Below, one piece after another: positions 25,591 through 34,622 of a DNA stretch of 64,000 bases. Numbering within the stretch: the stretch's first letter is position 1; every line of letters begins with the position of its first letter. Under the pieces are notes generated by a model that searched no databases, had not been told where the DNA came from, and saw only the letters and a program-made list of their open reading frames with translations. The position numbers and the translations under genes are program-made. This DNA comes from Halorientalis regularis (GTDB lineage Archaea; Halobacteriota; Halobacteria; Halobacteriales; Haloarculaceae), in assembly GCF_023698535.1 (NCBI RefSeq), contig NZ_JALJCL010000008.1:1-64000 (forward strand), given 5' to 3'.

Positions 25591-26034
25591 ATGCGGTACT
25601 TCGAGGACCTCACAGTCGGAGAGACTGGCACGTTCGGCGAGGCGACACTGAGCGAAGCGGAGATTCTGGCCTTCGCCGAGAAGTGGGACCCACAGCGGTT
25701 CCACGTCGATCCGGACGCCGCAGCCGAGTCCGTCCACGGCGGCCTCATCGCCAGCGGCCTTCACACCATCGGGGTGGCCATGCGACACTGGGTCGACGAG
25801 TGGCTGTCCGAGGTGGCGAACCTGGGCGCACGCTACATCCAGCGCGTCGAGTTCCACGAGCCGGTGCGACCGGGTGACACGCTCCTCGTCCGGGGCGAAC
25901 TGCTGGCGAAGACGACCCCCGACCACACCGAGGCGCACGGGTACGCCGACTACGAACTCGCGGCCCACGTCGACGGCGACCCCGCGATGACGATGGTGAC
26001 CGATCTGGTCGTACGCCGTCGTGGCGAGAGCTGA
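25591..26034 (+). CDS. MaoC-like (R)-enoyl-CoA hydratase
   Basis: 147 residues of the single hot-dog MaoC family. The hydratase motif is intact: WDPQRFHVDPDAAAESVHGG with catalytic Asp and His, then LIASGLHTIGVAMRHWVDEW. These enzymes hydrate short enoyl-CoA, for example in fatty-acid, polyhydroxyalkanoate or 3-hydroxypropionyl metabolism. It is a tandem duplicate of the broken gene just upstream and convergent with pccA, with which it shares an 8-bp gap. A CoA-ester role beside the carboxylase fits but is not proven. Confidence 0.8.
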   Translation: MRYFEDLTVGETGTFGEATLSEAEILAFAEKWDPQRFHVDPDAAAESVHGGLIASGLHTIGVAMRHWVDEWLSEVANLGARYIQRVEFHEPVRPGDTLLVRGELLAKTTPDHTEAHGYADYELAAHVDGDPAMTMVTDLVVRRRGES

Positions 26035-26042
26035 TCCGCTCC

Positions 26043-27896
26043 TCAGTCGATCACGACCAGCAGGTCGCCCATGTCGACGCTCTCGCCCTCGGCGATGGCG
26101 ACCTGTTCGACGGTGCCGCCCGCGGGCGCGACGATGTCGTTTTCCATCTTCATCGCTTCCAGCACACAGATCACGTCGCCGGAGGCCACCTCGTCGCCCT
26201 CGGCGACGTCGACCTCCAGGATGGTGCCCTGCATCTCGGCGGTGACCTGTTGCCCCTCCGCCGCCGCGGCCTGGCCACCGCCGCCACCGCCGCCACCGCC
26301 ACCCGACCCGCCGGAGGGGCGCTGGGGCTGATTCCCGCCACCGCCGCCGTTGCCCGCGCTGGTCGGAATCGGCGGTGCGCCGCGCTCTTCGAGGTTGACG
26401 CTGAACCGCTTGCCGTTGACTTCGACGGTGAACTCGCGTTCGACGACCTCTTCGTCCTCGTCGCTGCTTCCGGTGTCGTCGGTGCCCCACTTCTCCTGGG
26501 CCTCGTCGATGCGCTCCGGGTCGAGTTCCTCGTCGAGGTACTTCGTGTGGTGTTTGCCGTCGACGAACGCGTCGTCGGTGAGCATCAGCCGGTGGAACGG
26601 GATGATAGTGGGGATACCCTCGATGTCGTACTCGCCCAGTGCTCGCTGTGAGCGAGTGATACACTCCTCGCGGTCCGACGCGTAGACGATCAGCTTCGCG
26701 ATCATCGAGTCGTAGTCGGTCACGAGGTCGTCACCCTGCCGGAGCGCGTCGTCCATCCGGACGCCGATACCACCCGGCGGGTCGTAGGTCTCCAGTTCGC
26801 CGCCGGTCGCGGGCGCGAAGTCCTCCGCGGCGTTCTCGGCGTTGATCCGGAACTCCATCGCGTGGCCGTCGATCTCCACGTCGTCCTGTGCGAAGCCGAT
26901 CTCCTCGTCGGCCGCGACCCGGAGCTGGCACTTCACGATGTCGATGCCCGTGATCTCCTCGGTGACGGTGTGTTCGACCTGGATCCGCGTGTTCACCTCC
27001 AGGAAGTAGAAGTTCGCGTCCGCGCCCAGCACCTCGTCGGGGTCCCGATCCGGGTCCTCCTCGACGAGGAACTCGACGGTGCCGGCGTTGTAGTAGTCGG
27101 CGGCGTCGACGCCCCGGCGGGCGGCCTCGCCGATCTCCTCCCGCAGTTCGTCGTCGAGGGCGGGACTCGGGCCCTCCTCGATGACCTTCTGGTGGCGGCG
27201 CTGGAGCGAACAGTCGCGTTCGCCCAGGTGTCGGACGTTACCGTGGTGGTCGGCGATGATCTGCACCTCGATGTGACGCGGATCTTCGAGATAGCGCTCC
27301 AGGAAGACCGAATCGTTGTCGAAGTAGGCCTCGCCCTCGCGTTTGGCGCTCTCCAGTTGCTCCTCGATCTCGCTCTCCTCGCGGACGATCTTCATCCCGC
27401 GGCCGCCACCGCCACCCTCTGCCTTGATCGCGATGGGGTAGCCGTGTTCCTCGGCGAACTCGCGGACCGCCTCGGGTTCCTCGATGGGGTCGGTACCCGG
27501 AATGATTGGCACGTCGGCGTCGCTCATCACGTTGCGAGCCTTGGTCTTCTCGCCCAGGCGCTCCATCGCGTCGCCGGTGGGGCCGACCCAGGTGACGCCC
27601 TCGGTGGCTTCGACCTTGCGGGCGAACTCGGCGTTCTCCGCGAGGAAGCCGTACCCAGGGTGGATCGCGTCGGCGTCGGCCTTCTGTGCGGCCTCGATGA
27701 TCGCGTCGTGATCGAGGTAGGAGTCGGCCGCGCGGGCCGGCCCGACGTTGTACGCCTCGTCCGCGTACCGGACGTGCCCCGAGTGTTTGTCCGCCTCGCT
27801 GTAGACGGCGACCGTGTCTATACCTAGTTCCTCACAGGCGCGCATCACCCGGACGGCGATCTCTCCCCGGTTCGCGACGAGCACCGTATCGAACAT
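26043..27896 (-). CDS. pccA: Acyl-CoA (propionyl/acetyl) carboxylase, biotin carboxylase + biotin carrier subunit
   Basis: 617 residues. Residues 1-450 are biotin carboxylase ([38 protein letters not shown]-grasp loop, [20 protein letters not shown]). Around residues 520-560 is a Gly/Pro-rich linker with a long run of Gly, and the C-terminus is a biotinyl carrier with the modified Lys in [12 protein letters not shown]. The fused BC-BCCP form is that of haloarchaeal propionyl-CoA carboxylase. The partners pccX and pccB are about 5 kb downstream, separated by the IS-disrupted region. BirA at 22.6 kb would biotinylate it. Confidence 0.88.
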   Translation of the reverse strand: MFDTVLVANRGEIAVRVMRACEELGIDTVAVYSEADKHSGHVRYADEAYNVGPARAADSYLDHDAIIEAAQKADADAIHPGYGFLAENAEFARKVEATEGVTWVGPTGDAMERLGEKTKARNVMSDADVPIIPGTDPIEEPEAVREFAEEHGYPIAIKAEGGGGGRGMKIVREESEIEEQLESAKREGEAYFDNDSVFLERYLEDPRHIEVQIIADHHGNVRHLGERDCSLQRRHQKVIEEGPSPALDDELREEIGEAARRGVDAADYYNAGTVEFLVEEDPDRDPDEVLGADANFYFLEVNTRIQVEHTVTEEITGIDIVKCQLRVAADEEIGFAQDDVEIDGHAMEFRINAENAAEDFAPATGGELETYDPPGGIGVRMDDALRQGDDLVTDYDSMIAKLIVYASDREECITRSQRALGEYDIEGIPTIIPFHRLMLTDDAFVDGKHHTKYLDEELDPERIDEAQEKWGTDDTGSSDEDEEVVEREFTVEVNGKRFSVNLEERGAPPIPTSAGNGGGGGNQPQRPSGGSGGGGGGGGGGQAAAAEGQQVTAEMQGTILEVDVAEGDEVASGDVICVLEAMKMENDIVAPAGGTVEQVAIAEGESVDMGDLLVVID

Positions 27897-28024
27897 GTCG
27901 CCCTGTACCGCGAGTTGGGCCTTAAAGGTATGCGACCACGGCAGTCCCGCCGCTATCCTCGCGTCGTGGTACCACTCGGAGTTTGCGCACGTTTAACATG
28001 GTGACTGTCCACCGCTCCTCTACG

Positions 28025-28501
28025 ATGAAACACGTGACAGTCGACGACCTCGACACCGTCCCGCACCCGCTGGACGCCACCGAGGGCGCGCGGGCACTGG
28101 CCGACGCGCTCGGAACGACCGACGTGGCGATGAACCACTACACGCTGGCCCCCGGCGAGGCCCCGGACGGCGGCTACCACACCCACCTCGATCAGGAGGA
28201 GATCTTCTACGTGCTTGAGGGCACCGTGACCTTCGACACCGAAGACGGGTCACAAGACGTCGCTGCCGGCGAAGTCGTTCGCTTCGCACCCGGCGACTAC
28301 CACCACGGCGAGAACAAGAGCGACGAGCAGGCCGTGGTGCTGGCCATCGGCGCGCCCGGCAAGCGCCACGACTGGGACCAGCTCCGTGTACCGGTCCCCT
28401 GCCCGAACTGTGAGGACGTGGACGCGATGGGTGTCGACATCGCGGCCAGCGACCAGGGCGGCCTGCGCTGTCCCGAGTGCGACGAGACGATGCGCGTCTG
28501 A
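28025..28501 (+). CDS. Cupin protein with C-terminal zinc ribbon
   Basis: 158 residues. Residues 30-110 form a cupin barrel with metal-ligand pattern YHTHLDQEEIFYVLEGTVTF and APGDYHHGENK (His, His, Glu, His). The C-terminus has CPNCEDVDAMG...CPECDETM, a zinc ribbon. The ATG at 28025 is taken because the preceding residues do not look coding. Cupins of this size bind small molecules or act as metal-dependent isomerases or dioxygenases; the zinc ribbon hints at protein or nucleic-acid contact. Divergent from pccA. Function unknown. Confidence 0.75.
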   Translation: MKHVTVDDLDTVPHPLDATEGARALADALGTTDVAMNHYTLAPGEAPDGGYHTHLDQEEIFYVLEGTVTFDTEDGSQDVAAGEVVRFAPGDYHHGENKSDEQAVVLAIGAPGKRHDWDQLRVPVPCPNCEDVDAMGVDIAASDQGGLRCPECDETMRV

Positions 28502-28533
28502 AAAAATGGAGGGGTGACAGGTCGGGGGGCGAC

Positions 28534-28917
28534 TTACTCGTCGGCCGTCGCGTTCCCAGTGTCGATCCGGAAGACCTCCGCGTCGGACATCGCGTTTTCG
28601 ACCTCGACGGAGAAGGTCCCGTCCGCGCCGCGTTCGAGCGAGTCCTCGTCCAACTCGATCCGGACGGACTGATCGGCCGTGTAGGTGCGGTTACGGTCCG
28701 TGCTCGCCTCGCTGTCGTTCACGTCGTACTCGTCACCGTCCGCGGAGACGGTGCCGTTCTCTCCGAGGTCGATCGAGACCGCGTTCGAGGCGTTGAGTCG
28801 GACCGGTTCCTCCACGGTGGTGACGGTCCCCGTCTCGGGGTCGACGGTGGCGACCACGCGCGTGTCGTCGGGCGCGTCGGCAGGGGCGACGTCAACGTTG
28901 ATCGTCCCGTCGTCTGA
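28534..28917 (-). pseudogene. 3' part of secreted-protein gene disrupted by the IS element
   Basis: About 127 codons from DDGTINVDVAPADAPDDTRV to the stop, with Thr/Asp-rich strands (VVATVDPETGTVTTVEEPVR; FRIDTGNATADE). The apparent ATG start near 28953 lies in the IS end and is not native. It joins in frame to the 5' part at 30614-30835: removing the element between TTAC and TCA/GAC restores a protein of about 201 residues with signal peptide. Confidence 0.75.
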
Positions 28918-28923
28918 CATCCT

Positions 28924-28943
28924 CCCACGGCTAAAGCCGTGGG
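28924..28943 (-). other. IS right-end hairpin (also 3' end of the omega/reRNA)
   Basis: 8-bp perfect stem with loop taaa. The tnpB stop codon (28931-28933) lies at the stem-loop border, so the guide RNA of TnpB would overlap the gene's 3' end and continue into host sequence beyond 28917. Confidence 0.6.
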
Positions 28944-30085
28944 GTTCCCCCACTGGGGGTTGAACCCACGGAAACGGAGAGGTTCGCAGGTTCGTCGTCG
29001 CGTTGGACGATGACCTGCGTTTCGGGCTGTGCCAGTACAGCCCCCGCCTCGGACAGCGGTTTCGAGAACTTGCCCAAGGCTCGTTTGCCGATGTTCAGCG
29101 CACCGTTCTTGTCGGCGTTGTCGTCCAGCCCACACTCAGGACACTCAAAGCGCCCCTGCGTCTCTCGGACGCCCTCGCAGGCACACCGGTTGCACGTTTT
29201 CGACGTGTCGTATTCTTTGACCAACTGTACGTCGATGCCTGCGTCGTGGGCTTTGTACTCGATGTAGTTGAGCAGGCGAGCGAACGGCATCTTGTGGGTC
29301 TTGTCGTTGACGTACTGTCCCTTGTCGTTGTCCTTGCGAATCCCGCCGAGGTCGCCCACGGCGATGAGTGCGTTCCGTTCTTCGGCGTCCTCCACGATTT
29401 GCCGAGCAATCTTGTGGAGGCGGTCGTCCACCTTCCGCGCTTCCGCGTCACCGATACGCTCGACCACCTGCTGTCCCTGTCGGGGTTTCGCTTTCCCAAT
29501 GGACTTCCGCAGTTGCTTGTAGTGTTCGCGGATACGGCGCACTTTCTCGCCGTAGAAGGTGGTTTTGCGGTCAGAGAGGAACGCGCAGGTAGCGACCCAC
29601 CGTGCGCCCATGTCGATAGCCAATACGTCGTCGTACTCGTCTTGGACGGTCACAGACCGTTTGACGACGAGATGGACGTACCAGTCACCGTCACGGCGCA
29701 CCAGTTCGCTGTCCCGAATGTCGCCCGTTCGGACGAGTTGTTTGTCCTTATGCGGAACGTGGGCGGGACACCAGATGGAGTTGCCCCGTCCACGCTCGGG
29801 GTCGTAGACAGGGATTTTGACCCACCACGACGAGAGAACGGTGTCCTCGTCGTAGGACACGTCGAACACGTCGTTGCGGAGGACGACAGGCTGTTCGGTG
29901 TCGGGGTTCGGGTCTTTCTGTCGCTGGACTTTCGATGCCTGCTGGTCGGTCGCGGAGTAGAGGGTGGCGTCTCCACCGTGTACCTCGGTCTGGAACGCCT
30001 CGTACTCACGGGCGAGCAGGTCGGCTTTCCTGTTGGTCAACGAGTGGAGTTTGACCCGCACCGTGGTTGAGACGGTCCGTTGCAT
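28931..30085 (-). CDS. tnpB: TnpB (IS605 RNA-guided nuclease-like protein)
   Basis: 384 residues. N-terminal half: VRVKLHSLTNRKADLLAREY and further beta strands. The RuvC-like half shows AIDMGARWVATCAFL (first Asp), a helical insertion (RKSIGKAKPRQGQQVVERIG), AVGDLGGIRKDNDKGQYVND (second motif, where Gly occupies the usual Glu site of xxEDL), the zinc finger CNRCACEGVRETQG and CPECG, and DDNADKNGALNIG (third Asp). TnpB normally cuts DNA matching the guide that flanks the element and aids its retention. The missing Glu may weaken cleavage or be supplied elsewhere. The start is the ATG at 30085, one base after the tnpA stop. Confidence 0.88.
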   Translation of the reverse strand: MQRTVSTTVRVKLHSLTNRKADLLAREYEAFQTEVHGGDATLYSATDQQASKVQRQKDPNPDTEQPVVLRNDVFDVSYDEDTVLSSWWVKIPVYDPERGRGNSIWCPAHVPHKDKQLVRTGDIRDSELVRRDGDWYVHLVVKRSVTVQDEYDDVLAIDMGARWVATCAFLSDRKTTFYGEKVRRIREHYKQLRKSIGKAKPRQGQQVVERIGDAEARKVDDRLHKIARQIVEDAEERNALIAVGDLGGIRKDNDKGQYVNDKTHKMPFARLLNYIEYKAHDAGIDVQLVKEYDTSKTCNRCACEGVRETQGRFECPECGLDDNADKNGALNIGKRALGKFSKPLSEAGAVLAQPETQVIVQRDDEPANLSVSVGSTPSGGTPRL

Positions 30086-30086
30086 A

Positions 30087-30476
30087 CTACTCACCTGCTT
30101 GGGCGTCGATGTACTCTTCGATGACTTCGCTGGATACGTCGCCCGCACTTGAGACGAAGTACGAGCGCGTCCACAGCGATGGGAGGCCGAAGTCGAACTC
30201 GTCGCGGAGGTGGCGCGAGGAGTAGCCTTTGACCTGTTGTATGATTTTGTTCGGGGCGAGCGTCGGGTCGCCCGTGATGAACAGGTGTACGTGGTCGGGG
30301 CGAATCGCCAACTTCAGTATCTCTAACCCGAGTTCGTTGGCTTTCTCCTCGATGAGTTCTTCGAGACAGTCACGTACTTCGCCCTCAAGCACCGATTTGC
30401 GGTACTTCGGACACCAGATGAAGTGGTACTGGAGTTTGTGGATGTTGGTACGTTCCCTGTCGAACCCACGAGGCAT
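30087..30476 (-). CDS. tnpA: TnpA (IS200/IS605 HUH transposase)
   Basis: 129 residues from the ATG at 30476. Motifs: IRPDHVHLFITGD with the HUH metal ligands and a single catalytic Tyr in VIEEYIDAQAG. N-terminal NIHKLQYHFIWCPKYRKSVL is the family signature. Catalyses single-strand, TTAC-directed excision and insertion of the element. The tnpA stop and the tnpB start are one base apart, so they are co-transcribed. Confidence 0.9.
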   Translation of the reverse strand: MPRGFDRERTNIHKLQYHFIWCPKYRKSVLEGEVRDCLEELIEEKANELGLEILKLAIRPDHVHLFITGDPTLAPNKIIQQVKGYSSRHLRDEFDFGLPSLWTRSYFVSSAGDVSSEVIEEYIDAQAGE

Positions 30477-30574
30477 CGTCAGTATATAGAAACCACTCAC
30501 CTGAAGATGTTACGCAGGCATCCAACCCCAACCGTGCCTACGAGCGTGGAAAGATTCCCAGTTGTCGGCTTCAT

Positions 30575-30594
30575 CCCACCCGTGAACGGGTGGG
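30575..30594 (-). other. IS left-end hairpin
   Basis: 8-bp stem CCCACCCG / CGGGTGGG with loop tgaa, about 20 bases inside the TTAC-bounded end. Recognised by TnpA in this family. Confidence 0.7.
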
Positions 30595-30613
30595 CTTTCG
30601 CCTCGCTACCGCT

Positions 30614-30835
30614 GTAACTCCGGACCTCGTCGTCGGCCCAGGCCGTCTCGACGGCTCGGTCGACGGCGTCGTCGCTCACGTCGCCGGGATTGATCACGTC
30701 GACGGTGTGGTTGGCTGGCAGTGCATCGGCCGACTGCGTGTCGGCGCTCGGCGCGTCCAGCGTCGCAGCCACGACACCGCTCGCCCCGACGGCGAGCAGT
30801 GTCACGGCCACGAGCGTGAATAGGTTGCGTCGCAT
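30614..30835 (-). pseudogene. 5' part of secreted-protein gene disrupted by the IS element
   Basis: 74 codons from the ATG at 30835: RRNLFTLVAVTLLAVGASGV is a signal peptide, then LPANHTVDVINPGDVSDDAV and RAVETAWADDEVRSY, where the IS begins after TTAC. A PepSY-like reading (small alpha/beta unit with VDRAVETAW) is possible but weak. The product would be exported. See the 3' part at 28534-28917. Confidence 0.75.
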
Positions 30836-31009
30836 TGTTGTATGCCGGCGAGCCGGGGCAGGCGTCGGGAGCCGCGTCAGCGGGGACCGCCCGTCGCCCC
30901 GGCTCGCCTCGGTCACACGTTGGCTGAAAGACTTCATAGTCGTTTATTGGGAAGTGCCGCGGAAAGCGTTCGGAAGCCGTTATACGGCCGTTTCAGGTGA
31001 TTCGCGACG

Positions 31010-31576
31010 CTACGTGAGACGCACCGTGTTCCCCAGTCCATCCCGCGTTCGCTCCACGAGCCCGCGGTGTTCGAGTTTGTCGAGGGTGCGGCTGACCGTC
31101 GCCTTCGAGAGGTCCGTCTCCTCGACGAGTGTCCGCTGGGGCAGTTCCCCGTCGGCCTCGATCAGCAACTCGTAGATCGTCGCCTGGTTGTTCGCGAGCC
31201 CACCGAGCGTCTCCTGCCACCGTTCCTCGGGTGTCGCCCCACCGTCGCCTCCCCGTGGCGGGTCGGGCTCGACGCCGCCGTTGGCGATGGGTTGCGGCCG
31301 TGCGTCCTCGACCGGCGAGCGTGGCGGGTCCGGGTCCGTCCGGGCACCGACGAGGAGGTACGTGCCGCTAGCGCCACAGACGACGGCCGCGACCGCGACG
31401 ACTGCCACTTCGCTGTAGGTGAAGTACTGCCCGACCGTGGTCGTCTCCGCTCCGGTCTCGCCGACGGAGACCATCACCGGCGACGGCGTGATCAGCTGGA
31501 CGGCCAGCACGAGGACGGCGGCGACGAAGACCACCGCCGCGAACAGGTGCGTCCGCTGGAGGGGCCGCAGATCCAT
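31010..31576 (-). CDS. Membrane-anchored MarR-like HTH regulator
   Basis: 188 residues from the ATG at 31576. Two membrane helices at the N-terminus (HLFAAVVFVAAVLVLAVQLI, EVAVVAVAAVVCGASGTYLL), a Pro/Asp-rich linker, then a winged helix (NNQATIYELLIEADGELPQR, ETDLSKATVSRTLDKLEHRG, LVERTRDGLGNTVRL). Such proteins couple a membrane signal to transcription. The ATG at 31708 would add a basic 44-residue extension that crosses the operator array; TTTATTCC at about 31601-31608 is a TATA-like element that supports a leaderless start at 31576. Divergent from the secreted-protein gene at 31723. Confidence 0.75.
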   Translation of the reverse strand: MDLRPLQRTHLFAAVVFVAAVLVLAVQLITPSPVMVSVGETGAETTTVGQYFTYSEVAVVAVAAVVCGASGTYLLVGARTDPDPPRSPVEDARPQPIANGGVEPDPPRGGDGGATPEERWQETLGGLANNQATIYELLIEADGELPQRTLVEETDLSKATVSRTLDKLEHRGLVERTRDGLGNTVRLT

Positions 31577-31637
31577 GCGTAGTCGTTCCGCCAGCGACAC
31601 TTTATTCCTACCGATCCATACAGCCGGTAGCAGGCCT

Positions 31638-31682
31638 GAAACAGGCTTGAAACGCGTTTCGAACCAGTTTCGGAGGGGTTTC
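31638..31682. promoter_or_regulatory. Five GAAAC/GTTTC half-sites phased at 11 bp
   Basis: GAAAC at 31638 and 31649; GTTTC at 31656, 31667 and 31678. Same-strand neighbours are exactly 11 bp apart and the centre is GAAACgcGTTTC, so there is dyad symmetry plus helical phasing. It lies in the 146-bp intergenic region between a membrane HTH regulator and its divergent neighbour, where an autoregulatory operator would sit. Confidence 0.65.
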
Positions 31683-31722
31683 ACCCCGGTCTTGATGTAG
31701 TCTTTCACCGAAGATTACACCG

Positions 31723-32439
31723 ATGCACGCGACCGTTCGCTCGCGTCTGTTCGCGCTCGGTGCTCTCGCCGTCCTCGGCCTCGGACTGGCCGGAGCCGGC
31801 ACCGCGTTCGGCCTGACCGAACCGCTCTCACAGATGGGGTCGCCGGCCGAATTCGTCGTGGCCGACGGTAACGTCACGCTCTCGGCCGACGGCGAATCGA
31901 CGACGCTCGTCGAAAACGTGTCCGACGTGCGAGCAGTGACGATCGAGGAGACCGGCGACGGCCAGTTCACGGTACGGACCCGGGAGGAGCGACCACTGAC
32001 GGTCGCGGAACGGGAGCGAGCCCGGTCGGTCGCACTGGCCAACGAGACGCTCCGGCAGAAACTCGACGCGATGCCGGCATACGAACTGTCAGTCGATCCC
32101 ATTCAGAAGCTGAACGCCACCGCTGTCGACCAGATATCGCTCGACAGCGCCGATTCCGGCGACGGCAGCGGCGAGTTCACCGTCGAATCGACAGGGAACA
32201 GCGGCGATGGGTCCGTCACCATCGTCCGTGACCCCACCTACGTCGAGGGGCGGGCGGTCGTCCGGGTCCGCCGGCCCGACATGACCCATCCGGCGGATCT
32301 GAAGTACACGGCCGACGTGAACCTGACGAGCGGGACCGTGACGGACATCACGGACTGGGACGCGATTCGACGCGAGCCGGAGTCGACGGGCGAGAGCCGC
32401 GAGCTGAACGGGACGACGATTACCGTCGACGGGTCATAG
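31723..32439 (+). CDS. Predicted secreted protein
   Basis: 238 residues. N-terminal signal region HATVRSRLFALGALAVLGLGLAGAG, then alternating strands (FVVADGNVTLSADGESTTLV, TVAERERARSVALANETLRQ) and a C-terminal part with repeated beta strands (VEGRAVVRVRRPDMTHPADL, ADVNLTSGTVTDITDWD). It has a loose resemblance to the IS-disrupted secreted protein (PepSY-like units). The start is just downstream of the GTTTC array, so it is likely controlled by the divergent regulator. Confidence 0.65.
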   Translation: MHATVRSRLFALGALAVLGLGLAGAGTAFGLTEPLSQMGSPAEFVVADGNVTLSADGESTTLVENVSDVRAVTIEETGDGQFTVRTREERPLTVAERERARSVALANETLRQKLDAMPAYELSVDPIQKLNATAVDQISLDSADSGDGSGEFTVESTGNSGDGSVTIVRDPTYVEGRAVVRVRRPDMTHPADLKYTADVNLTSGTVTDITDWDAIRREPESTGESRELNGTTITVDGS

Positions 32440-32514
32440 ACCCGCGTGACGGTGTCTACAATCTCTGTTTGACCTTTCAGAGAGCTTATACTGACGACCG
32501 ACGAACCGGCTGTC

Positions 32515-32763
32515 GTGTCCGATTCACCACCCATCCCACCGGCGCAGTCGGTATCGACCTACGTCGAAGAAGGTGCTCGTATCGCCGCGATATTGCTGGT
32601 CTGGGGGATCATCTCTCTCTTTTTCGCGTTCGGGTTGACCGAGGTCGGCGTCTTCGGCCGTGTCTTCTGGGTGCTGGGCGGCGTGTTCGCGCTCGCTGGC
32701 CTGCTCAACGCCGTCGCGTACGTCCTGTTCCGGACGGTCGATTACTGGCACGCACAGGCCTGA
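32515..32763 (+). CDS. Small two-helix membrane protein
   Basis: 82 residues from a GTG start. A Pro/Ser-rich start is followed by two clear membrane helices (ARIAAILLVWGIISLFFAF and WVLGGVFALAGLLNAVAYVL). Convergent with pccX, the two stops lying 2 bp apart. Many haloarchaea carry small unnamed proteins of this type. No function is inferred. Confidence 0.55.
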   Translation: MSDSPPIPPAQSVSTYVEEGARIAAILLVWGIISLFFAFGLTEVGVFGRVFWVLGGVFALAGLLNAVAYVLFRTVDYWHAQA

Positions 32764-32764
32764 C

Positions 32765-33070
32765 TCACATCCGATCCGTGCGACCCGCGGCCGTCCACGG
32801 GTCTTCGGGCGCGTCGGTCGGCACGCGCACCGAGCGCTGCCGTTTGCGCGCCACTTTGCTGGCGAACTCCCACTTGCCGTCGGCCCAGTTGGGGCCGTCG
32901 TCGCCGTCGGCCGCGGCCGCTGCGGCGAGTTCCTGGTCGCGCATGTGCGCGCCGATGGCGGCGGCGACGGCGGCCGCTTCGTCGGCGTTCGCGTCGTCCG
33001 CCAGCGCCGCTTCGACGGCGGCGAGTAGCGCTTCCTCGCCGACCTCGGCCGGTGCGTTCTCGTCGGCCAT
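32765..33070 (-). CDS. pccX: Carboxylase accessory subunit PccX
   Basis: 101 residues, Ala/Glu-rich: [20 protein letters not shown], then [20 protein letters not shown], and a C-terminal [20 protein letters not shown]. It follows pccB directly and matches the position and style of PccX, the small third subunit that Haloferax mediterranei propionyl-CoA carboxylase requires; identity is by context and character rather than close motif. Start at 33070, 2 bp before the pccB stop. Confidence 0.7.
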   Translation of the reverse strand: MADENAPAEVGEEALLAAVEAALADDANADEAAAVAAAIGAHMRDQELAAAAAADGDDGPNWADGKWEFASKVARKRQRSVRVPTDAPEDPWTAAGRTDRM

Positions 33071-33071
33071 C

Positions 33072-34622
33072 TCAGAGCGGGATGTTGCCATGTTTGCGGT
33101 CGGGCGTGTTCTTGCGTTTCCCCCGGATCATCTCCAGGTCGGTGATGAGTCGGGCGCGCGTCTCTTTCGGTTCCAGCACGTCGTCGACGAAGCCGCGCTC
33201 GGCGGCCGTGTACGGGTTGGCGAAGGCGTCGCGGTACTCGTCGATAAGTTCCTGCCGGCGGGCCTCCACGTCCTCCGCACTCGCCAGTTCGTCGTCGTAG
33301 AGGACGTTCACCGCGCCCTTGGGCCCCATCACGGCGATCTCGGCCGTCGGCCAGGCGTAGTTCATGTCCGCCTCGACGTGCTTCGAGGCCATCACGTCGT
33401 AGGCACCGCCGTAGGCCTTCCGTGTGATCACCGTCAGCAGCGGCACCGTCGCCTCGGAGTAGGCGTAGAGCAGCTTCGCGCCGTGTTTGATGATCCCGTC
33501 GTGTTCCTGATCCGTGCCGGGCATGAACCCTGGCACGTCCACGAACGTGAGGATGGGGATGTTGAAGGCGTCACAGAAGCGGACGAAGCGTGCGCCCTTG
33601 ACCGAGGCGTCGATGTCCAGCGTCCCCGCGTTGACGTGGGGGTTGTTCCCGACGATGCCGACCGAGTGGCCGTCCATCCGGGCGAAGCCGATGGTGAGGT
33701 TGCGCGCGAACTGCTCGGCGACCTCGAAGAAGGACCCCTCGTCGACGATGCTATCGACGACGTTTCGCATGTCGTAGGGCTTCTGGGGCTGGTTGGGCAC
33801 GATGTCCATCAGGTCGTCGGGTTCACGTTCGGGGTCGTCCCACGGCTCCACGCGGGGCGGGTCCTCGACGTTGTTCTGCGGGAGGAAGGAGAGCAGGTAG
33901 GCGATGTCGTCCAGCGCCTCCTCCTCGGCCTGGGCCGTGAAGTGCGAGACGCCCGATTCCGTGGCGTGGGTCTGTGCGCCGCCGAGTTCCTCGAACCCGA
34001 CCTCCTCGCCCGTGACCGTCTCGATCACGTCCGGGCCGGTGATGAACATGTGACTGGTGTCCTGGACCATCATGATGAAGTCCGTGATGGCCGGGGAGTA
34101 GACCGCCCCGCCAGCGCAGGGGCCCATGATCGCCGAGATCTGCGGGACGACGCCGGAGGCGAGCTGGTTACGGTGGAAGATATCGGCGTAGCCTGCCAGC
34201 GAGTCGATGCCCTCCTGGATGCGCGCGCCGGCCGAGTCGTTGAGACCGATGATCGGACAGCCGGTCTCGATGGCCTTGTCCATGATCTTGCAGACCTTCT
34301 GGGCGAACGCTTCGCCCAGCGAGCCGCCCATGACGGTGAAGTCGTGGGCGAAAACGAAGAGCTTCCGGCCGTCGACCTCGCCGTAGCCGGTGACGACGCC
34401 GTCCCCGGGCATCTCCCGCTCGTCCATGTCGAAGTTCGTCGAGCGGTGTTCCCGGAGGGTGTCGATCTCGTTGAACGTGCCGTCATCGAGGAAGTACTCG
34501 ATGCGCTCGCGGGCGGTCATCTTCCCACGTTCGTGTTGAGCCTCGATGCGCTCCTCGCCGCCGCCGAGTTCGGCCTCGCGCTTGCGCTCGCGGAGTTCCT
34601 CGACGCGGTCCTCTATCGTCAT
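33072..34622 (-). CDS. pccB: Acyl-CoA (propionyl/acetyl) carboxylase, carboxyltransferase subunit
   Basis: 516 residues. Two crotonase-like halves: [20 protein letters not shown] and [20 protein letters not shown] in the first, and [40 protein letters not shown] and [16 protein letters not shown] in the second; the two oxyanion-hole Gly-rich segments are intact. Transfers carboxyl from carboxybiotin (on PccA) to propionyl- or acetyl-CoA. Co-transcribed with pccX; the start is at 34622. Divergent from the methylisocitrate-lyase-like gene. Confidence 0.9.
   Translation of the reverse strand: MTIEDRVEELRERKREAELGGGEERIEAQHERGKMTARERIEYFLDDGTFNEIDTLREHRSTNFDMDEREMPGDGVVTGYGEVDGRKLFVFAHDFTVMGGSLGEAFAQKVCKIMDKAIETGCPIIGLNDSAGARIQEGIDSLAGYADIFHRNQLASGVVPQISAIMGPCAGGAVYSPAITDFIMMVQDTSHMFITGPDVIETVTGEEVGFEELGGAQTHATESGVSHFTAQAEEEALDDIAYLLSFLPQNNVEDPPRVEPWDDPEREPDDLMDIVPNQPQKPYDMRNVVDSIVDEGSFFEVAEQFARNLTIGFARMDGHSVGIVGNNPHVNAGTLDIDASVKGARFVRFCDAFNIPILTFVDVPGFMPGTDQEHDGIIKHGAKLLYAYSEATVPLLTVITRKAYGGAYDVMASKHVEADMNYAWPTAEIAVMGPKGAVNVLYDDELASAEDVEARRQELIDEYRDAFANPYTAAERGFVDDVLEPKETRARLITDLEMIRGKRKNTPDRKHGNIPL

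Larger units (their letters stand above)
28918..30613 (-). mobile_element. IS200/IS605-family element with tnpA and tnpB
   Basis: About 1.70 kb. On the minus strand it follows GAGTTAC (the TTAC target typical of the family) and starts AGCGGTAGCGAGGCGAAAGC. The left-end hairpin is CCCACCCG-tgaa-CGGGTGGG (30575-30594) and the right-end hairpin CCCACGGC-taaa-GCCGTGGG (28924-28943). No target duplication, as expected for single-strand TTAC-type insertion. It lies inside a secreted-protein gene and keeps both fragments in frame. Confidence 0.85.

Noticed and set aside
25311-25877. Separate gene starting at GTG 25311
   Set aside because: It is the second half of the MaoC pseudogene and then runs on out of frame across the intact copy.
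28534-28953. Independent gene starting at an ATG in the IS end
   Set aside because: The ATG is formed by the element; the remainder continues the split secreted-protein gene.
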